This document shows, piece after piece, positions 35,701-47,700 of a stretch of DNA of 64,000 nt. This DNA is from Paramyrothecium sp. XJ0827 (taxonomy: Eukaryota; Ascomycota; Sordariomycetes; Hypocreales; Stachybotryaceae), in NCBI GenBank assembly GCA_020881915.1, contig JAJFPB010000007.1, positions 3,286,001 through 3,350,000 on the forward strand. Reading direction: 5' to 3'. The position numbers and the translations under genes are program-made. A model generated the notes under the pieces. That model did no database searches. It saw only the letters and a list, made by a program, of their open reading frames with translations, and had not been told where the DNA came from. Each line of letters begins with the position of its first letter. Position 1 is the first letter of the stretch.

Positions 35701-38158
35701 ACGCCGGCCCCCGCTCCGGGAGCCAAGTGGAGGCTAGGCGAGCGACGGGCTGTGATGGCGGCACTTGTCCGGTGGTTTGAGGTCTGGAGACCATCTCATC
35801 GAGTGGTACGCGAGATGCCTCCTGACTACGTCTAAGGTCCCTCAGCAACCGGCAAAAGAATGATAAGACAGCGTGATTTCGTGCCTTTTATTGCTAGCAA
35901 TAAATCGCTTCTTCTTAAGAGGAATTTCTGTTGCAAAATACTCAGAAACGGCTTCAGATACAGGCATTTTACTACTTGATCCCCAAGTTACTGAATTGAT
36001 CTTGCCAGGGTAGTTCCGATCAACTAAGGTAAGGTACCAGTATCAAAGCACTATAGGCCAGTCTCTTCGGCCTGAATGCTGCACCGCTTTGCTGGCGACA
36101 GCTGCCACCCCCTTTGATCAATATGCAACCCATTTTCATGACCGTGATAGACGATTGCGCACGGAGGGAAACTGTTTTACACCATGACTCGGCACTTCCT
36201 CAAGCCAACCAAGAGCCGTGAACACCAGTCCGAACCTTGAACCGCTTGGCCGCTGGGCCCCCCTTGGACAGTTTAAGCTGTGAACCGGGAGGGCCTGGCC
36301 GTTTGGTCTAATGTTTTCCGTCCTCGCTGGGTGGCTTCTTCCTTCTCTTCGACGTCTCCAGGTAACCTTTCTCGAAGGCATTAGCACCGTCTCAGAGTAA
36401 ACACATCCCATCGCCCGCTTCCAATCATGTTTGTCTCAGGGAGCAATCATCAACTAAAAAGAGGTGCTCAGAAGGGGGGGTGACGGGGATGAAGACAATA
36501 TTCTGTTTTCCGCGCGCGTTCCCTAACCAACCTCAGACGACCTGTACCAGACTTTGGCAATGGCTGCCGAAGCCTATCCTTCTACGATGTAAACGCTCAT
36601 CGCCGGCATCCTCGACAAGGTGAATGCGCTTCCCACACAACACTCGTAGAGGGAAGAGATCTGCCGCACACGCCCCCCTCCGGCCCCACCGCAGGCGAAA
36701 CCCGCCCGCTCCCTCAGGGCCGTTTGAGGACTGCGGGATCTACGCCGGGGCATGTCTGGCATTTTTCCCTGGCACCGCAGCATCTGCATCGGGAATTTTC
36801 TTCCTCCTCAATCTAGCATCTTCAGATACAGTGACTGAACGCTGATGCCGATTCCTGGCCCGTGAATTTTGCTTGTCTTCCCCCCCCTTTCCTTTGGAAC
36901 CAGGGCCAAGCGGGTAGGAGAACGTTCGATGGTCGTTCCATGACGTGCTGACTCTGGCGCAAAGCTGGGCTTACTCTGTAGATGTGAGCGGAAGGATCAG
37001 GAGGCTCTGGCTGAGTAAGGCCCCCGGCTTTACATGACCTGTCGACTGGTGCTCCTTGGCCCGCCATATGTTGTAAGACCCGTTGCGCTGGGAATAGCAT
37101 CTTTGAGCACCGCCACGGATCACTTCATCTTCAGGCCTGGCCAGCGCCCATCCTTCGTCGTGGCCCGCCATACGCATCTGGGAATTTCTGTTCACGAAAA
37201 CTCCCCATCGTAGTCAGTTTTTTTTCACGATCGTGTTCTCATCCACCACGAAGCCCACTTTCAAACCGCCACTCCCAACCAAGGCCCCCTTCCGCGTCTC
37301 ACTTCGTCTCATCTTACCACAATCTGCCACCGGCTTGCCCACCCTTCCGGTCTGCAGCTTGCCCGAACCACTGCGTCACGTCCACTCAACCCGCGGGTTC
37401 GCCTGTCGTGGGCAAGGGGGTGCTTGGCAAATTCAAAACGCTTGCAGGGCCTTATCTTCCTCCCACGGCAGATCGTCCGTACATACAACAGATGCCAGCG
37501 CTTGCAGCCGCTGGCCCTGGTGTCAAGCATCTGTTTATGCCGTAGCTTGGCAACCTTGCAGTACAGAGTTGGACGCAGTTTCAACCACGGTAAACGATCT
37601 AGATACTTGTGTCAAAGAGAGGGAAAATATGCTTCTCTCATTTTTATTCGCTATCCATTATCGATTTAACTTTATTCCCGTTGTGCTCCGCTTGTCGCGT
37701 CGAGCTCCCCACCAGCTTTGAAGCTGGCGATGTCACATCTCAACATCAGACGCCATCTCGTTGCCATCCTGAAGGAACAATGGCATACGTACGTATTCCC
37801 GGTAGCGCCCGCGCTGAAGACCAAAGGCCGAGGACGAATCTTCACGGCGCCTCCCGGCATGCAATCGGTTTCACGAAACCGAACGCTGTTTTCAGGTTGC
37901 ATCCGGTTCTCCCAATCCAGCAACTGCCCGTCGTTTGGCACAGGGGGATTCGAGTTTGCAGTTTTCATCCTCTGGCGTATCAGCCCCCTCCCTTCGTTTG
38001 CAAAACTACCTCCCGCTGGCACCCTTCGAAAATCGCAATGCACCCTCGTGCTCATACGTGAACATAGGGTAAATGGCCTATATTTGTCATTTGCTATGGC
38101 GCAACTCCTGCTGTCTATGTATGCATGCATGCAACGGGCGCAATAACCCCCAGGACTT
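32764..38158. other. 5.4 kb gene-free region upstream of noxR
   Basis: Many short frames on both strands, none with family motifs or credible splicing. Contents: a TAAGGTACC-type motif at 32905-32914 and 36025-36037, an 18-bp palindrome TTTATTGCTAGCAATAAA at 35887-35904, G-rich/purine-rich tracts at 33955-34010 and 35270-35300, and C-rich tracts at 36660-36720. It could be a long promoter or leader for noxR, or hold non-coding RNA. No tRNA or rRNA found by eye. Confidence 0.5.
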
Positions 38159-39392
38159 TCACAGCATCCCCTTCTTGAGCTCATCCTTGCGCTCCTCCCA
38201 CAACGTCTTGCCCGTGCACGAGCAAACCGTCTTATCATTGTCCCAAACTCCTGCGCTCCGTGCGATGACCCCGACCACCGTGTTGTCGTCGTTTTCCAGG
38301 GCCTTGGTCGTCTCATCTTGCCTGGTCAGCACCATCGCGTGGCCAATGACTTCCCAGATCTGGAAGGGATGGTCGATGAAGGCTGCACCCCGTCCATCCT
38401 TGCCCACTTCCACAACACCCAGTGACCCCTTCGTCTGCTTCTCGCCGCCGGCCCATACAGGGCCAGTCGACCGTGCTCCGTGCTTCAGGTCTCCGTACTC
38501 GCGAATCGTGGCCCGGTACGTGCCCGGTGCAACTCCCTTTATCGTCAGATCTATAAGCGTCCTTTCCGGGCTGACCTGGACCATCCTCGCCAATCCTCTA
38601 ACAGAGCGGTCTTTGTTCTCGTCCTGCGCCTCGGCTACAAGGTCTTCAAAGGTCTCCAATATGCTAACAGCAGCACCTGCAGGCAAGCCCATCGGCGTTA
38701 GTCGGTGTTCTCTTAATGACCCACTCATTCAACCACTGAAGGGTTGCGGGGCAGAGCTCATGGCCACGTACTATTTGAGGCGCCAGAACCACGTAGAATA
38801 GCATCTCTACCCGTCGCCTGAATCGCCTCGACGATGGCAGATGGCGCCGCTTGAGTGAGAATATATCAGTCAGGTTCGCTGAGATAAAGCACACGTTCTC
38901 TCTTTAGACCTACCAGATCCTTCCACTGATATCAACTGGTCCTGGAGGTTCGCCTCAACCTTGGTGATGTTGCCGAGTTTATAAAGCGACTGTGACACAT
39001 CCTTGACGCAGCCGTCGCAGGACAGCGGAACCGCGAATTGTGTCTGCGATCATGTCAGATTTCATACAACAAGCGATAGAATTCATGCATAATGCAAGTT
39101 AGACGAAGGTGTGAAGCAGAAAAAGGCAACTGGTTCTTCAGCGTACCTGGAATGTGTGATTGACAGTCATGGTGACTATAGCGTGTAATTCAGTCAGCCC
39201 CCGGTAGCGCTACATGACGTACAGCTAGGTGTCCCTGGGGGGTGAAAGTTACTGACCTGGGTTATGAGATGCCTGCCGAGGCGTTTCCTTGAAGTCCCGG
39301 ATCGGTCGTTTGTAAACGTACGCGGAGTAGCCTGCCAGCGCACAGATTGATGAAGCGGCCAAGATGCGTGGACCTATGATCCGGGGCGCCAT
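38159..39392 (-). CDS. CCS1: copper chaperone for superoxide dismutase
   Basis: Delivers Cu to Sod1 and forms its disulfide. Core exons 39170-39147, 39043-38914, 38849-38772 and 38676-38159 give 249 aa, the same as yeast Ccs1. Domain I is ferredoxin-like with the copper site FAVPLSCDGCVKDV. Domain II is SOD1-like (TIREYGDLKHGARSTGPVW, AFIDHPFQIWEVIGHAMVL). Domain III ends with the CxC pair VCSCTGKTLWEE. An additional upstream exon 39392-39257 joins in frame through an 81-nt intron (39256-39176) to VTMTVNHTFQ. It adds 47 residues beginning MAPRIIGPRILAASS with a hydrophobic helix and basic residues, a likely mitochondrial or membrane leader. Both starts look usable: Met at 39392 (296 aa) or at 39170 (249 aa). 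Confidence 0.93.
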
Positions 39393-39748
39393 TTTAATGG
39401 CATCAAGCTGCTTTGAAATCCAACGCCCATGCGTCTCAAGGCCGCCCTGCCGGGCCTTGCAGCTAAACGTGCGTCCGGTTGGTGTGGGGCGCCTTGCAGC
39501 GCTCGCTGTGGCTCGTCGTCGCCCGAACCTCGGAACTTGCGAGCGCCAGGTCAGGTGATGCAGGCTGATCGTCGCTTAGTCATCTTTGCTCTTTTCGAAT
39601 GCTTCAAACTTCACAATGCAACGGCCTGGTGCGTCTATCAGTAGGAAGTGCAAAATAACCGGCGACGACGTCTTTGGGTACTGCTGAGTGCTCAATTTGA
39701 ATCAGCGTTGAGGTCTCAGGAGGTTAAACCTCTCAGAAGACTTTCAAC
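39393..39748. other. divergent promoter CCS1 / MRPL23
   Basis: 356 bp between opposite start codons (578 bp if the inner CCS1 Met is used). No motif recognised. Confidence 0.4.
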
Positions 39749-40341
39749 ATGTCCCAAACCCTCGGGCTGGTAAGATCACCCTCGCCGCATAACTTCTTTT
39801 CACGATGCTAATTGCTTCGCAGACACGACTCGCCTACTCTCGAGTATGGCACCAAGTCTCCGCCACCGAGCTCCATCCTACCCTCTCTACTCAGCCTGGC
39901 GTAACGCCCCCGTCACTTGGCCGCCTAGCCTCGCGAATCGCAGTCCTCCTAATGGGCAAGCACAAGCCCGTCTTCGACCCGTCGACCGACTGCGGTGACT
40001 ATGTCGTCGTGACCAACTGCGCGGCCCTGCACACGACGGGACGCAAGAAGTGGCAGAAGACATACTACCGACACAACACCCGACCCGGTAGCCTGCGCGC
40101 CGTCACCATGGACGCGCTCATGGAGAAGCACGGCGGCGCCGAGGTGCTGCGCAAGGCCGTGAGCGGCATGCTGCCCAAGAACAGACTCAGGGACAAGCGA
40201 CTGGCGCGGTTAAAAGCTTTCGAGGGCGACGCGCACCCATACAAGCAGAACATCCTGCGGTTCGGAGGCACTGTCGTCGGCAAGGAGGGCTGGGAGAAGG
40301 CTGTTCAGCAGATCAGGGAGGCAGATCAGGACAGGTTATAG
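39749..40341 (+). CDS. MRPL23: mitochondrial ribosomal protein uL13m
   Basis: Large mitoribosomal subunit protein. Exon 1 is seven codons (39749-39769, MSQTLGL), then a 53-nt intron and exon 2 39823-40341, giving 179 aa. The L13 core is clear: SLGRLASRIAVLLMGKHKP, GDYVVVTNCAALHTTGRK, TYYRHNTRPGSL and GMLPKNRLRDKRLARLK, the last carrying the conserved MLP-N-RL signature. The N-terminal basic stretch serves as mitochondrial leader. Divergent from CCS1. Confidence 0.95.
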
Positions 40342-41051
40342 AGGGCGAAAGAAGGTTGAGACTTTGTACTTTATGGCGCGCGTGCAGCTCGCCGTGGGAT
40401 ACTGTACTATTTGTAAATTATGCAGCATGGGCAACTGACCTATACCACAACATGGCATGTTCTTTGGTTCTTTCAAGCTAGTGTCTATTTTCACCCTGTT
40501 TTTGGACACTAAATCCCTAGGGAAGGAATCATCTCGCATGCGTATAATGCTAAACTCGCACAACCAACACAGTTGACTGTTCAATGTATATGCAATTGCA
40601 TTTTATAGCTAGTATCGTGAGACTAATTGTAGTATGGGAGCGTACCGCGGGAAAGCAGCCTTGGCAAACGACCCAACCATGATGCAACTTCAAATGCATC
40701 GTCCAAAGACGTCACGTCAGAGCAAAGCCAAGTAACAGTCACATAATTGACATTGTTTTTGATGTAATCTGGAAAGCTGTTCATGATGATCATTGAGGCC
40801 AGTATAGAAACTCCAACCAATCGATGGTCCGGAATAAGCACCTTCATACCATCCATTTGAACGTTGAGATCAACGTGTCTAGGGTATGTCACAAGATGGT
40901 GGCAGAATCGTGATGAGGTCTGAATTAGAAATGGGTGTCTAACGAAGCAACCCGCAGCAGAAAACACCAAAAGACGTCGCCCATGTGGCAAGTCGAGCCC
41001 AAAAGAAACCAAACGCCGCATCTATAGCCGCCATCTACTCTACCATAATGC
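40342..41051. other. convergent intergenic MRPL23 / uricase
   Basis: 3' regions of both neighbours. A 132-codon open frame on the minus strand (40623-41021) shows no family pattern and starts inside the uricase 3' region; I do not call it a gene. Confidence 0.5.
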
Positions 41052-41996
41052 TCATGAACGCGAAACCTCGCACTTGATCAGGCCGTTGGGCCCGGACTGG
41101 GGGACGTACACCTCGGCGTCCTTGCCGGTGTTCTGCAAGTCCTTGTGCCAGCTCAGATCTGCCGCGCGTGTTAGCTTTGAACATGTCAAGAAAGCTGAAA
41201 GGGAGGACATACCGAGCTCGAAATAGTGCTTGTTGGGCAGTTCATAGGCAACGCTGGCAACCTCGGGCACAGCCTCCAGGATGCTCTCGCACATCTTATA
41301 CATGGTGGCCTGCACGCTGGCACTCTCGTCCTCGGCGAAGTGCTTCAGGGTAATGTTGCGGGCATCTTGCCACGCCTTGTCGAACTTGGGAACGGCGGCC
41401 TCGACGTCCTTGAGGCTGCCGAAGGGGCTCCAGTTCCACGTGGCGTCGACGTCCGTGGACAGAATGCGGTCCCAGGTCTCGCGCAGGGTGGTGTACTCGT
41501 CCCGCACGAAGCCGTGGAAGGCCGAGCCCGTGCTCTTCAGCACGGTCAGGCCGGCGATGGAGCTGCTGATGGAGATGCCGTCTGCACGGCTCACGCGAAT
41601 CTGGACGTTGCGCTTCTCCTCGCTGTCCCTGATGAAGCTGTGGGGGTGCGGCTTGCCGTCGATGTCCAGGCGGGTCCAGCGGTGGGTGATGATGGTGATG
41701 TTGGCGGCGTGGATGTGGCCGTACTTCTCGATGAAGTGGCTGCCCAGGATGGAGCCGTAGAGCTCGGGCGGGGTGACTGGGTGCTCCTTGGCCTTGATGT
41801 AGATGGTGTTCTTGATGGAGTCCGTGGCAACGACGACGCTGTTGTCGGCCTGCGTGTAGGAGGTCTCAATGTCACCCTCGAGGAGGCAGCAGACGGTCAT
41901 TTCGGTGACGGTCTGAACGCCGGTGTCAGGGTCGCGGTGGACCTTGTAGACGCGGACATTGTCCTTGCCGTAGCGGGCAGCAGAGACTCGGGGCAT
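41052..41996 (-). CDS. urate oxidase (uricase)
   Basis: Oxidises urate to 5-hydroxyisourate in purine catabolism, usually in peroxisomes. Exons 41996-41213 and 41158-41052; the 54-nt intron (41212-41159) is required, since joining restores KHYFELDLSWHKDL. From MPRVSAARYGKDNVRVYK the protein is 296 aa, matching the family; an in-frame Met at 42035 would add 13 residues. Both uricase halves are visible: KEHPVTPPELYGSILGSHF with the active-site region, and the conserved HPHSFIRDS. The C-terminus is KCEVSRS. It lacks the usual PTS1 tripeptide such as SKL, so peroxisomal import by PTS1 is not obvious. No PTS2 is seen. Confidence 0.94.
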   Translation of the reverse strand: MPRVSAARYGKDNVRVYKVHRDPDTGVQTVTEMTVCCLLEGDIETSYTQADNSVVVATDSIKNTIYIKAKEHPVTPPELYGSILGSHFIEKYGHIHAANITIITHRWTRLDIDGKPHPHSFIRDSEEKRNVQIRVSRADGISISSSIAGLTVLKSTGSAFHGFVRDEYTTLRETWDRILSTDVDATWNWSPFGSLKDVEAAVPKFDKAWQDARNITLKHFAEDESASVQATMYKMCESILEAVPEVASVAYELPNKHYFELGMSSLSAFLTCSKLTRAADLSWHKDLQNTGKDAEVYVPQSGPNGLIKCEVSRS

Positions 41997-42035
41997 GGTG
42001 GTAGTCTTGGACCTCAGGGGAAGTTGCTGGGACAT

Positions 42036-44776
42036 GGAGAGAGCTTAATCGAGGAGGTGAGCGAGCTTACAGCTGATAGCTCCCGTTCACCAAGGTAGAC
42101 AATTGAAGTGAGAGGGGGGCGGGCTGTTGACGTCGATCTGCGCGGGGTATAAAAGGTAAAAAAGGTCAGACGGCGTTGAGAACACAGCACGCAGGGTCGA
42201 TGAGCAATTGGCAGCAGCTGCAGGACACTTCTATGAGACTTCAAGGTGGACTAGGAACTAAAAGTAGAGGATCAAACGGTTCGAGACGGGTGTCGCTCTA
42301 TATGTATGCTCGCGAAGCGTCGTCGACCCGATAAGCATCCACCCGAGAAATCCCCCACCACGTAGCAGGTACTGCACGGCGGACTGATAATGCAATGCGC
42401 CTCGCGCCTGTCGACCAATACATGGCTTCATGCGGGAAGGACGGCGCATCCCGAAAGTATCGTTGCAGCGCTGGATCGTCTAAGTCGCTCGACCCAGGGG
42501 TGGCTGGTCCCCGCCGTCGAACCCCCAGAGGGACGCCGAATCATGGCGCCAGCTCCTGCGGGACGCCGCCCGGAGCCCGCCGAAGCCCAGTACCGCGGGA
42601 GGCCGCGTGCCGCCGTTTTGCCCTGCGCAAGCTGCTTTTGCCGCAGGAACTCGGCTTCTTTGCCGCACGGGGGAGCGAATCAGAGCCGAGGAAAGGGAAA
42701 GGACCTTCCATCCATAGGTAATTGCTCTTATGAATGCGATTGTGGTGAGCTCAGTGCCGACCCATTGAAATCGCATGGTGTGCAGAGGACCGTTTACCTG
42801 GCGATGCTATTTCCGGGCCAGCGAAATCGCCCGTCCCCCACTGGCCTGCACCCACAGACTCGATGCGGCCCTCGTCATGGTCAGGCGCACAGCACCCTGG
42901 GATCGGCCCAGGAAATGTGGCTGGCTTGCAGCTGCACCGTCAAGTTCTGAAACTAGTCGAGCTGGTGGCAGAAAAGCGGAACGCAGATCAGATCTCCTAT
43001 CTACCAAGACAAGTCAGTACCTCTTTGCCAGAGCGAGGCGACTTCTTTCAACGTTACTGGGAAACCTCTGAGACTTGGAGTGCGGAATTCGTTTACTTTT
43101 TGTTTGTGTGGTCTTTTTCGAGCTCAGCGTCGTACAATATCCAGTTGCTCTCGTTGATGGTGACACACCAAGCAGTTACCAAAAAGAGTAATAGTGCAAT
43201 AATGGCTTCTGATTATCTTTTTAATCACTCTTTAGAAGGGAGAAAAATATTAAAGTATATTTATTAATAGTTTCTAAATCTTTTACGGCGTTGCAAGTCC
43301 TTTAGAGGGCTTCCTCAAGACTTTTACCTCCTATAATTAAAATAAAAAATAAAAAATTCACCTTGCAGTGGTTGAGTGGCTGTTCCTTAGAAGCTCGCCT
43401 GATGATGTACGATAGACTCCTTCAGTTGATGGCCCCGTTGTCGATCTTGCTCCCTGGCATAGAGTGGCCTGTCTCACGTATCCCACCCATCATCATCAGC
43501 CTTCGATGCCCCGATAATTAGCCTGAGACATGTGGCTGGTTTGTAGCCGTAGCGTCTAGCGCTGGACCTGTGCCGGTGAGTTTGAGATCCTGCAGGCGCT
43601 GATATGACTCGTAGGGGCGCCATTGTTCAGGGACAAGCTTTCTGAGACTGGTACTGGTCTGCAGGCACTTTGCTGCGTATCCCTTTTGTTTTGCTAGACG
43701 GCTGTCTCGCCATGCGCATCTCGTCATTTGTTACTACTGTGCTGTGCATGCAGGCAAGCCTCTCCTCGGTGTGCAGCCTTACGTGTTGAACTTTAAGGTA
43801 CAATACGAAGTGAGAAAATTGAGCTGCTTGATTCGTATGTTGATATCTAGAAACACCTTGAACTAAGCCCAGCTGCTTATATGGGTTAAATGCAATCATT
43901 TGCGCCCATGCACGTCTTGGGCAACCAGGTCTTGTTGGATACAGGATTACAAGTCAAGCCCCATTTGTCGTATCTTGTCAGGAGTTCGCACGCATAACCC
44001 TGCAGCGTAACGCTAATACATGTTGGTCATATGGTATTACGATAGCCAATGGAGGGAACTTGTCCTTTTTGGCTTTGGATTTAGAAGATCTTCAATCTAT
44101 TTTGCGTTCTTCGTCGATTTCTGGTCTAAACACTATTCAATTCTGGCCTTTGCACGTGTTCCTCCCAGCGCAGGTTGAGGCAGGCAGTTTTAAGGTGACG
44201 ACTATGAGCGCCGAGTGTGGGGAAAGTGACCCCCCTGTGTTCCATCCCTGCCAACTTACCACCAAACGCGGCTCAATGGGACATGATCTGGATCTGGCTG
44301 GACCCAGACCTGGATTGCGCCTCAATCCAACACCACCATCTACTTATCACCACAAACACCGATAGACTCGCCATGCGCCCGACAGCCCAGAGTCTCCTGC
44401 ACTGAGCTTGTGCCACCATTGTTTGGACGTTGCTTGTTTTCTTCTTCGGACTGTCGCTTAGAACCCGCTCACTACAAGCTCTACCAAGCCATTTCGTATC
44501 CTCGACCCTATACATCACTTCCAGTTGTCGATAGGCGCCACCGCAGACGCCCTCCCTCTCACTCGACGATTGCACGCCTACGGACGCCGTCCATCCGTTG
44601 ATACACGTTTACCCGACAAATATCGCGCTGCCTCCTCTGCGTTGAGGCGGATGGGCTCCGGCCCGCGACCGACCACAAGGCCTCTCCTTCACGACACCCC
44701 TCACTAGCTAGCATACGGATGCAACAGGTCGATTTGAGGGTCCCCCGTCCCAGCCGGTGGGCAGGTTACCATCGAT
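42036..44776. other. 2.7 kb intergenic with AT-rich island
   Basis: Uricase promoter on the left. A TATAAAA at 42148-42154 is oriented to the right and has no gene behind it. A strongly AT/TpA-rich block lies at about 43190-43360, unlike its surroundings, possibly a decayed repeat. The right end is pyrimidine-rich leader of the Rictor gene. No supported gene. Confidence 0.5.
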
Positions 44777-47700
44777 ATGCTGGGCACCTCTGCAGCTTCG
44801 AATCCGAAGGGTTCGGCACCCTCAAACCAGGGCTCGACGCCAAACCTGCAGCCACAAGCACCACCCGGTCGACCCAGTCTTGATAGACCGGCTGGAAGGC
44901 CTAGCCTTGACCGCGATGGAAGCGGCTTGCAGGCTCCTAATGGCGGCGCCGTCCGGAATCTCTCGGCCTCGGCTGTATCCTTCGCCCACCGAGGAGGCAG
45001 CTTCAACCCCAGCATGGCACCTGGAAGCTTCAGTTCGGAGCTCCGCAGCCAGATGATGTCTAGCCGTGCTGGCAGCAGGGTTGATGTGGCGTCGGTATAT
45101 CCAAACAGTGTCATGGAGAGGAAGGACGAGGAAGACATGGAGGGCATTTCAGAGCAGAACCTCTCCGCTCTGAAAGATCGCCTAAACCGCGAGCTGAAGA
45201 TCAAGGAGGGTAGCGAGAACATGCTGGAGGCGCTTAACTCTAAGAAGGCTAAGCAAGCCAAGGACCAGCGAATAAAAGTAGAAGCAGAACTCAGCGCCAG
45301 CAACCTTCGTATCAAGGACCTACGGCAGAAGATCTCCGAAGCACAGCGCTCGAAGATTACGAGTCCAAGCACGCCGACTAGAAATCGAAGTGAAAACCTG
45401 CTCCAGACGACCGGCATTCGTTCGCCGCCAAGCGCATCGAGGTCAGGTGCGGGCTCGGACATTGAAGAGACAGCCGAAAGCCCGACCTTCGCGCTAGCGG
45501 AGTTATTACAAGCACTTGAGGTTGAGGGCATGATGCCTGAATACTATGTGAGCCGTGCAAATCAACTGGTGGACTTGTTCAAGCGACACCCGACTCTCAA
45601 ATACGATTTGGTGTGGTCGATATTTGGCCTCCGTACGCAAATGATGCTGCTGAGCGAAAGCCGCGAGGTTGTGGCTGCGGGCTATCGAATGACGAGATAT
45701 GCTATATCCGATGTAGCGTCGCTTAAAAAGATTCGTGCCTTGAACACGGACTACTTGGTCATACGGTATTCCTCCCTGTTCCATTGCATAAGATTTATAT
45801 CTGACCTTTTTCAGATCTTTAAATAACTACAGAAAAGCAGACGTGGAACGAGAACAAGCTCTCAAGTTTGTGCGTGCATTTCTTGATGTGAAAGACGGCG
45901 TCCGCGAGATTTCAAGGGCAGTCGTGCGCACCGTGGTTGCTGTCGCAGAACATGGAGAGGATCGTCGGCCAAACGTGCAGGTTGCTGAGCAGGATGTTGA
46001 TCGTCTGAGGCCAATCTGCGTCGAAACCCTTGCCGAGATCCTCGTGCGTGATCCAGGATTGTTGGTAGCATCTGGTGGGCTGGGCCCCTTAAGCGAAGCT
46101 CTCTCAGAAGGCACCTACAAAGCTTCAGAGAGTCTGACAGCCGCATATCTCTTTCTTCTCGACACTCCCCGGAAAAGAAAGTACATACAGCCCGGCTACG
46201 GTCTTGACGTCCTCTTCACTGTTTTCACGGATCACCTCCTCGCCAATGAAGTTTTGTTGAAACAAAACTCCAAAGCAATATCGACAGCTCTGAGATCATG
46301 GTCCGGCCTGATGACCCTCTGCATGTATGACTTTCGCTCAGTACGCTCGCTCGTTGCGAGCATGCAGTTGCCCAACACTTTTATCCGGGAGACTGTCCTC
46401 GACCTCCTCTTCTCTCTATTGCGTATCAAGCCTCCGGCTTGGGCGACGTCTTTTCTAGCGGGGCGTAGATTGACAACGTACGGGCGAGTTGCGAACCTGA
46501 AGTCAGCAGATGCTAAGGACAAAAGCGCTGCTCTGTACCTGGATGAAGATAGCGGAGAGCAGAACTTCGTTGAGCATTATACGGCTTTGCTGCTGGCAGT
46601 CTTTATTAAAGCTGGTCTCCTGCAGAGCCTTATGCAGGTTGCGCAGACAGAGGGAGATCCCATGCTGAAACGCAAGACGACATTGCTCATTGGGGAGGTG
46701 CTCAAGCTGGCTAGCCGCTTGTTACCCCCATCTTGGAGTGCAGAGATGCAACTGTTGCCAGAGCTCTTCTCGGCTGCAGCACAGTTCAAGAATGACAACC
46801 ATTGGGTTGCGTCTGGCATTGTCTATCAGATCAGCAGCGTGAGCCGTACTTTGTACAGGAGTGCGCCATCGGGCTCCATTCCGGGCGGCCTGCCTTCTGC
46901 CAACAGCATGAATGACCTTACCTCGCTCGACGAGCACCACAAGGGCAATGCCGCCGTGGTGTTTGATGATGCAACGTTCCGCCAGCTTCTCATCGACTCG
47001 GGCGTCCTGAACAGCTCGAACTACAACAAATGGAAGTGGGAGATTATCATGAAGATCATTGACGGTCCTCTCCAGACGGGCAAGCGGCTCGAGGAAGCGA
47101 TCAAGGCATCCAAATTCATGAAGCGAATCATGAGCTTTTACCGGCCTTTCAAGTACAAGTTTGCCGAGGTCAAGAATACGCGGAACACGCAGAAGTATAT
47201 CAAGGTCGGGTGCGCCTTGATGCACTCACTGCTTCAATCGCCGGAAGGTATCAAGTTCCTAGCGGATAGTAAACTGCTTCGACAGGTTGCCGAATGCCTG
47301 GCGCAGTGCGATCCGGTACGTTGCTCTTGAGACTGGATGAGTTAAAATGGTACGCTGACAGGGACTACAGACAAGTGGACTCACCGCGCAATATCCGATG
47401 TTTTCGAGAGACAGACTGACAGACACACTCTGTTGGGGATATTTACCCATGATTGGTGTGCTAAGCAGTGATCCGAAAGGACTTCTCCTTCTCGAAAGGT
47501 GGAGGATGTTTAACATGATGTACCACATTGTTGATTTCAAGCAAAGACCAGATCTCATCAAGCTTCTCTTGTCGAACTTTGACTACAGTGTTCAAGGTCA
47601 TCCCCGAGTTCTACTATCAAAAGCCTTGACCGCGGGTACCAAGGATATTCGAATCCATGCGACGAACGCTTTGCGAAAGTATGCCATCCACCCACTGTCG

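Noticed and set aside
37233..37721. 162-codon frame in the gene-free block
   Set aside because: No domain, odd composition and no codon bias like that of the real genes nearby.
40623..41021. 132-codon minus-strand frame after uricase
   Set aside because: No family pattern, no splice signals, and it lies in 3' sequence shared by two convergent genes.
41226..42098. 290-codon open frame on + opposite uricase
   Set aside because: Antisense shadow; Val/Asp/Gly-rich composition and no motif.
42148..42154. TATAAAA as a promoter of a rightward gene
   Set aside because: No coding region follows on + for more than 2 kb; may serve the divergent uricase loosely or be chance.
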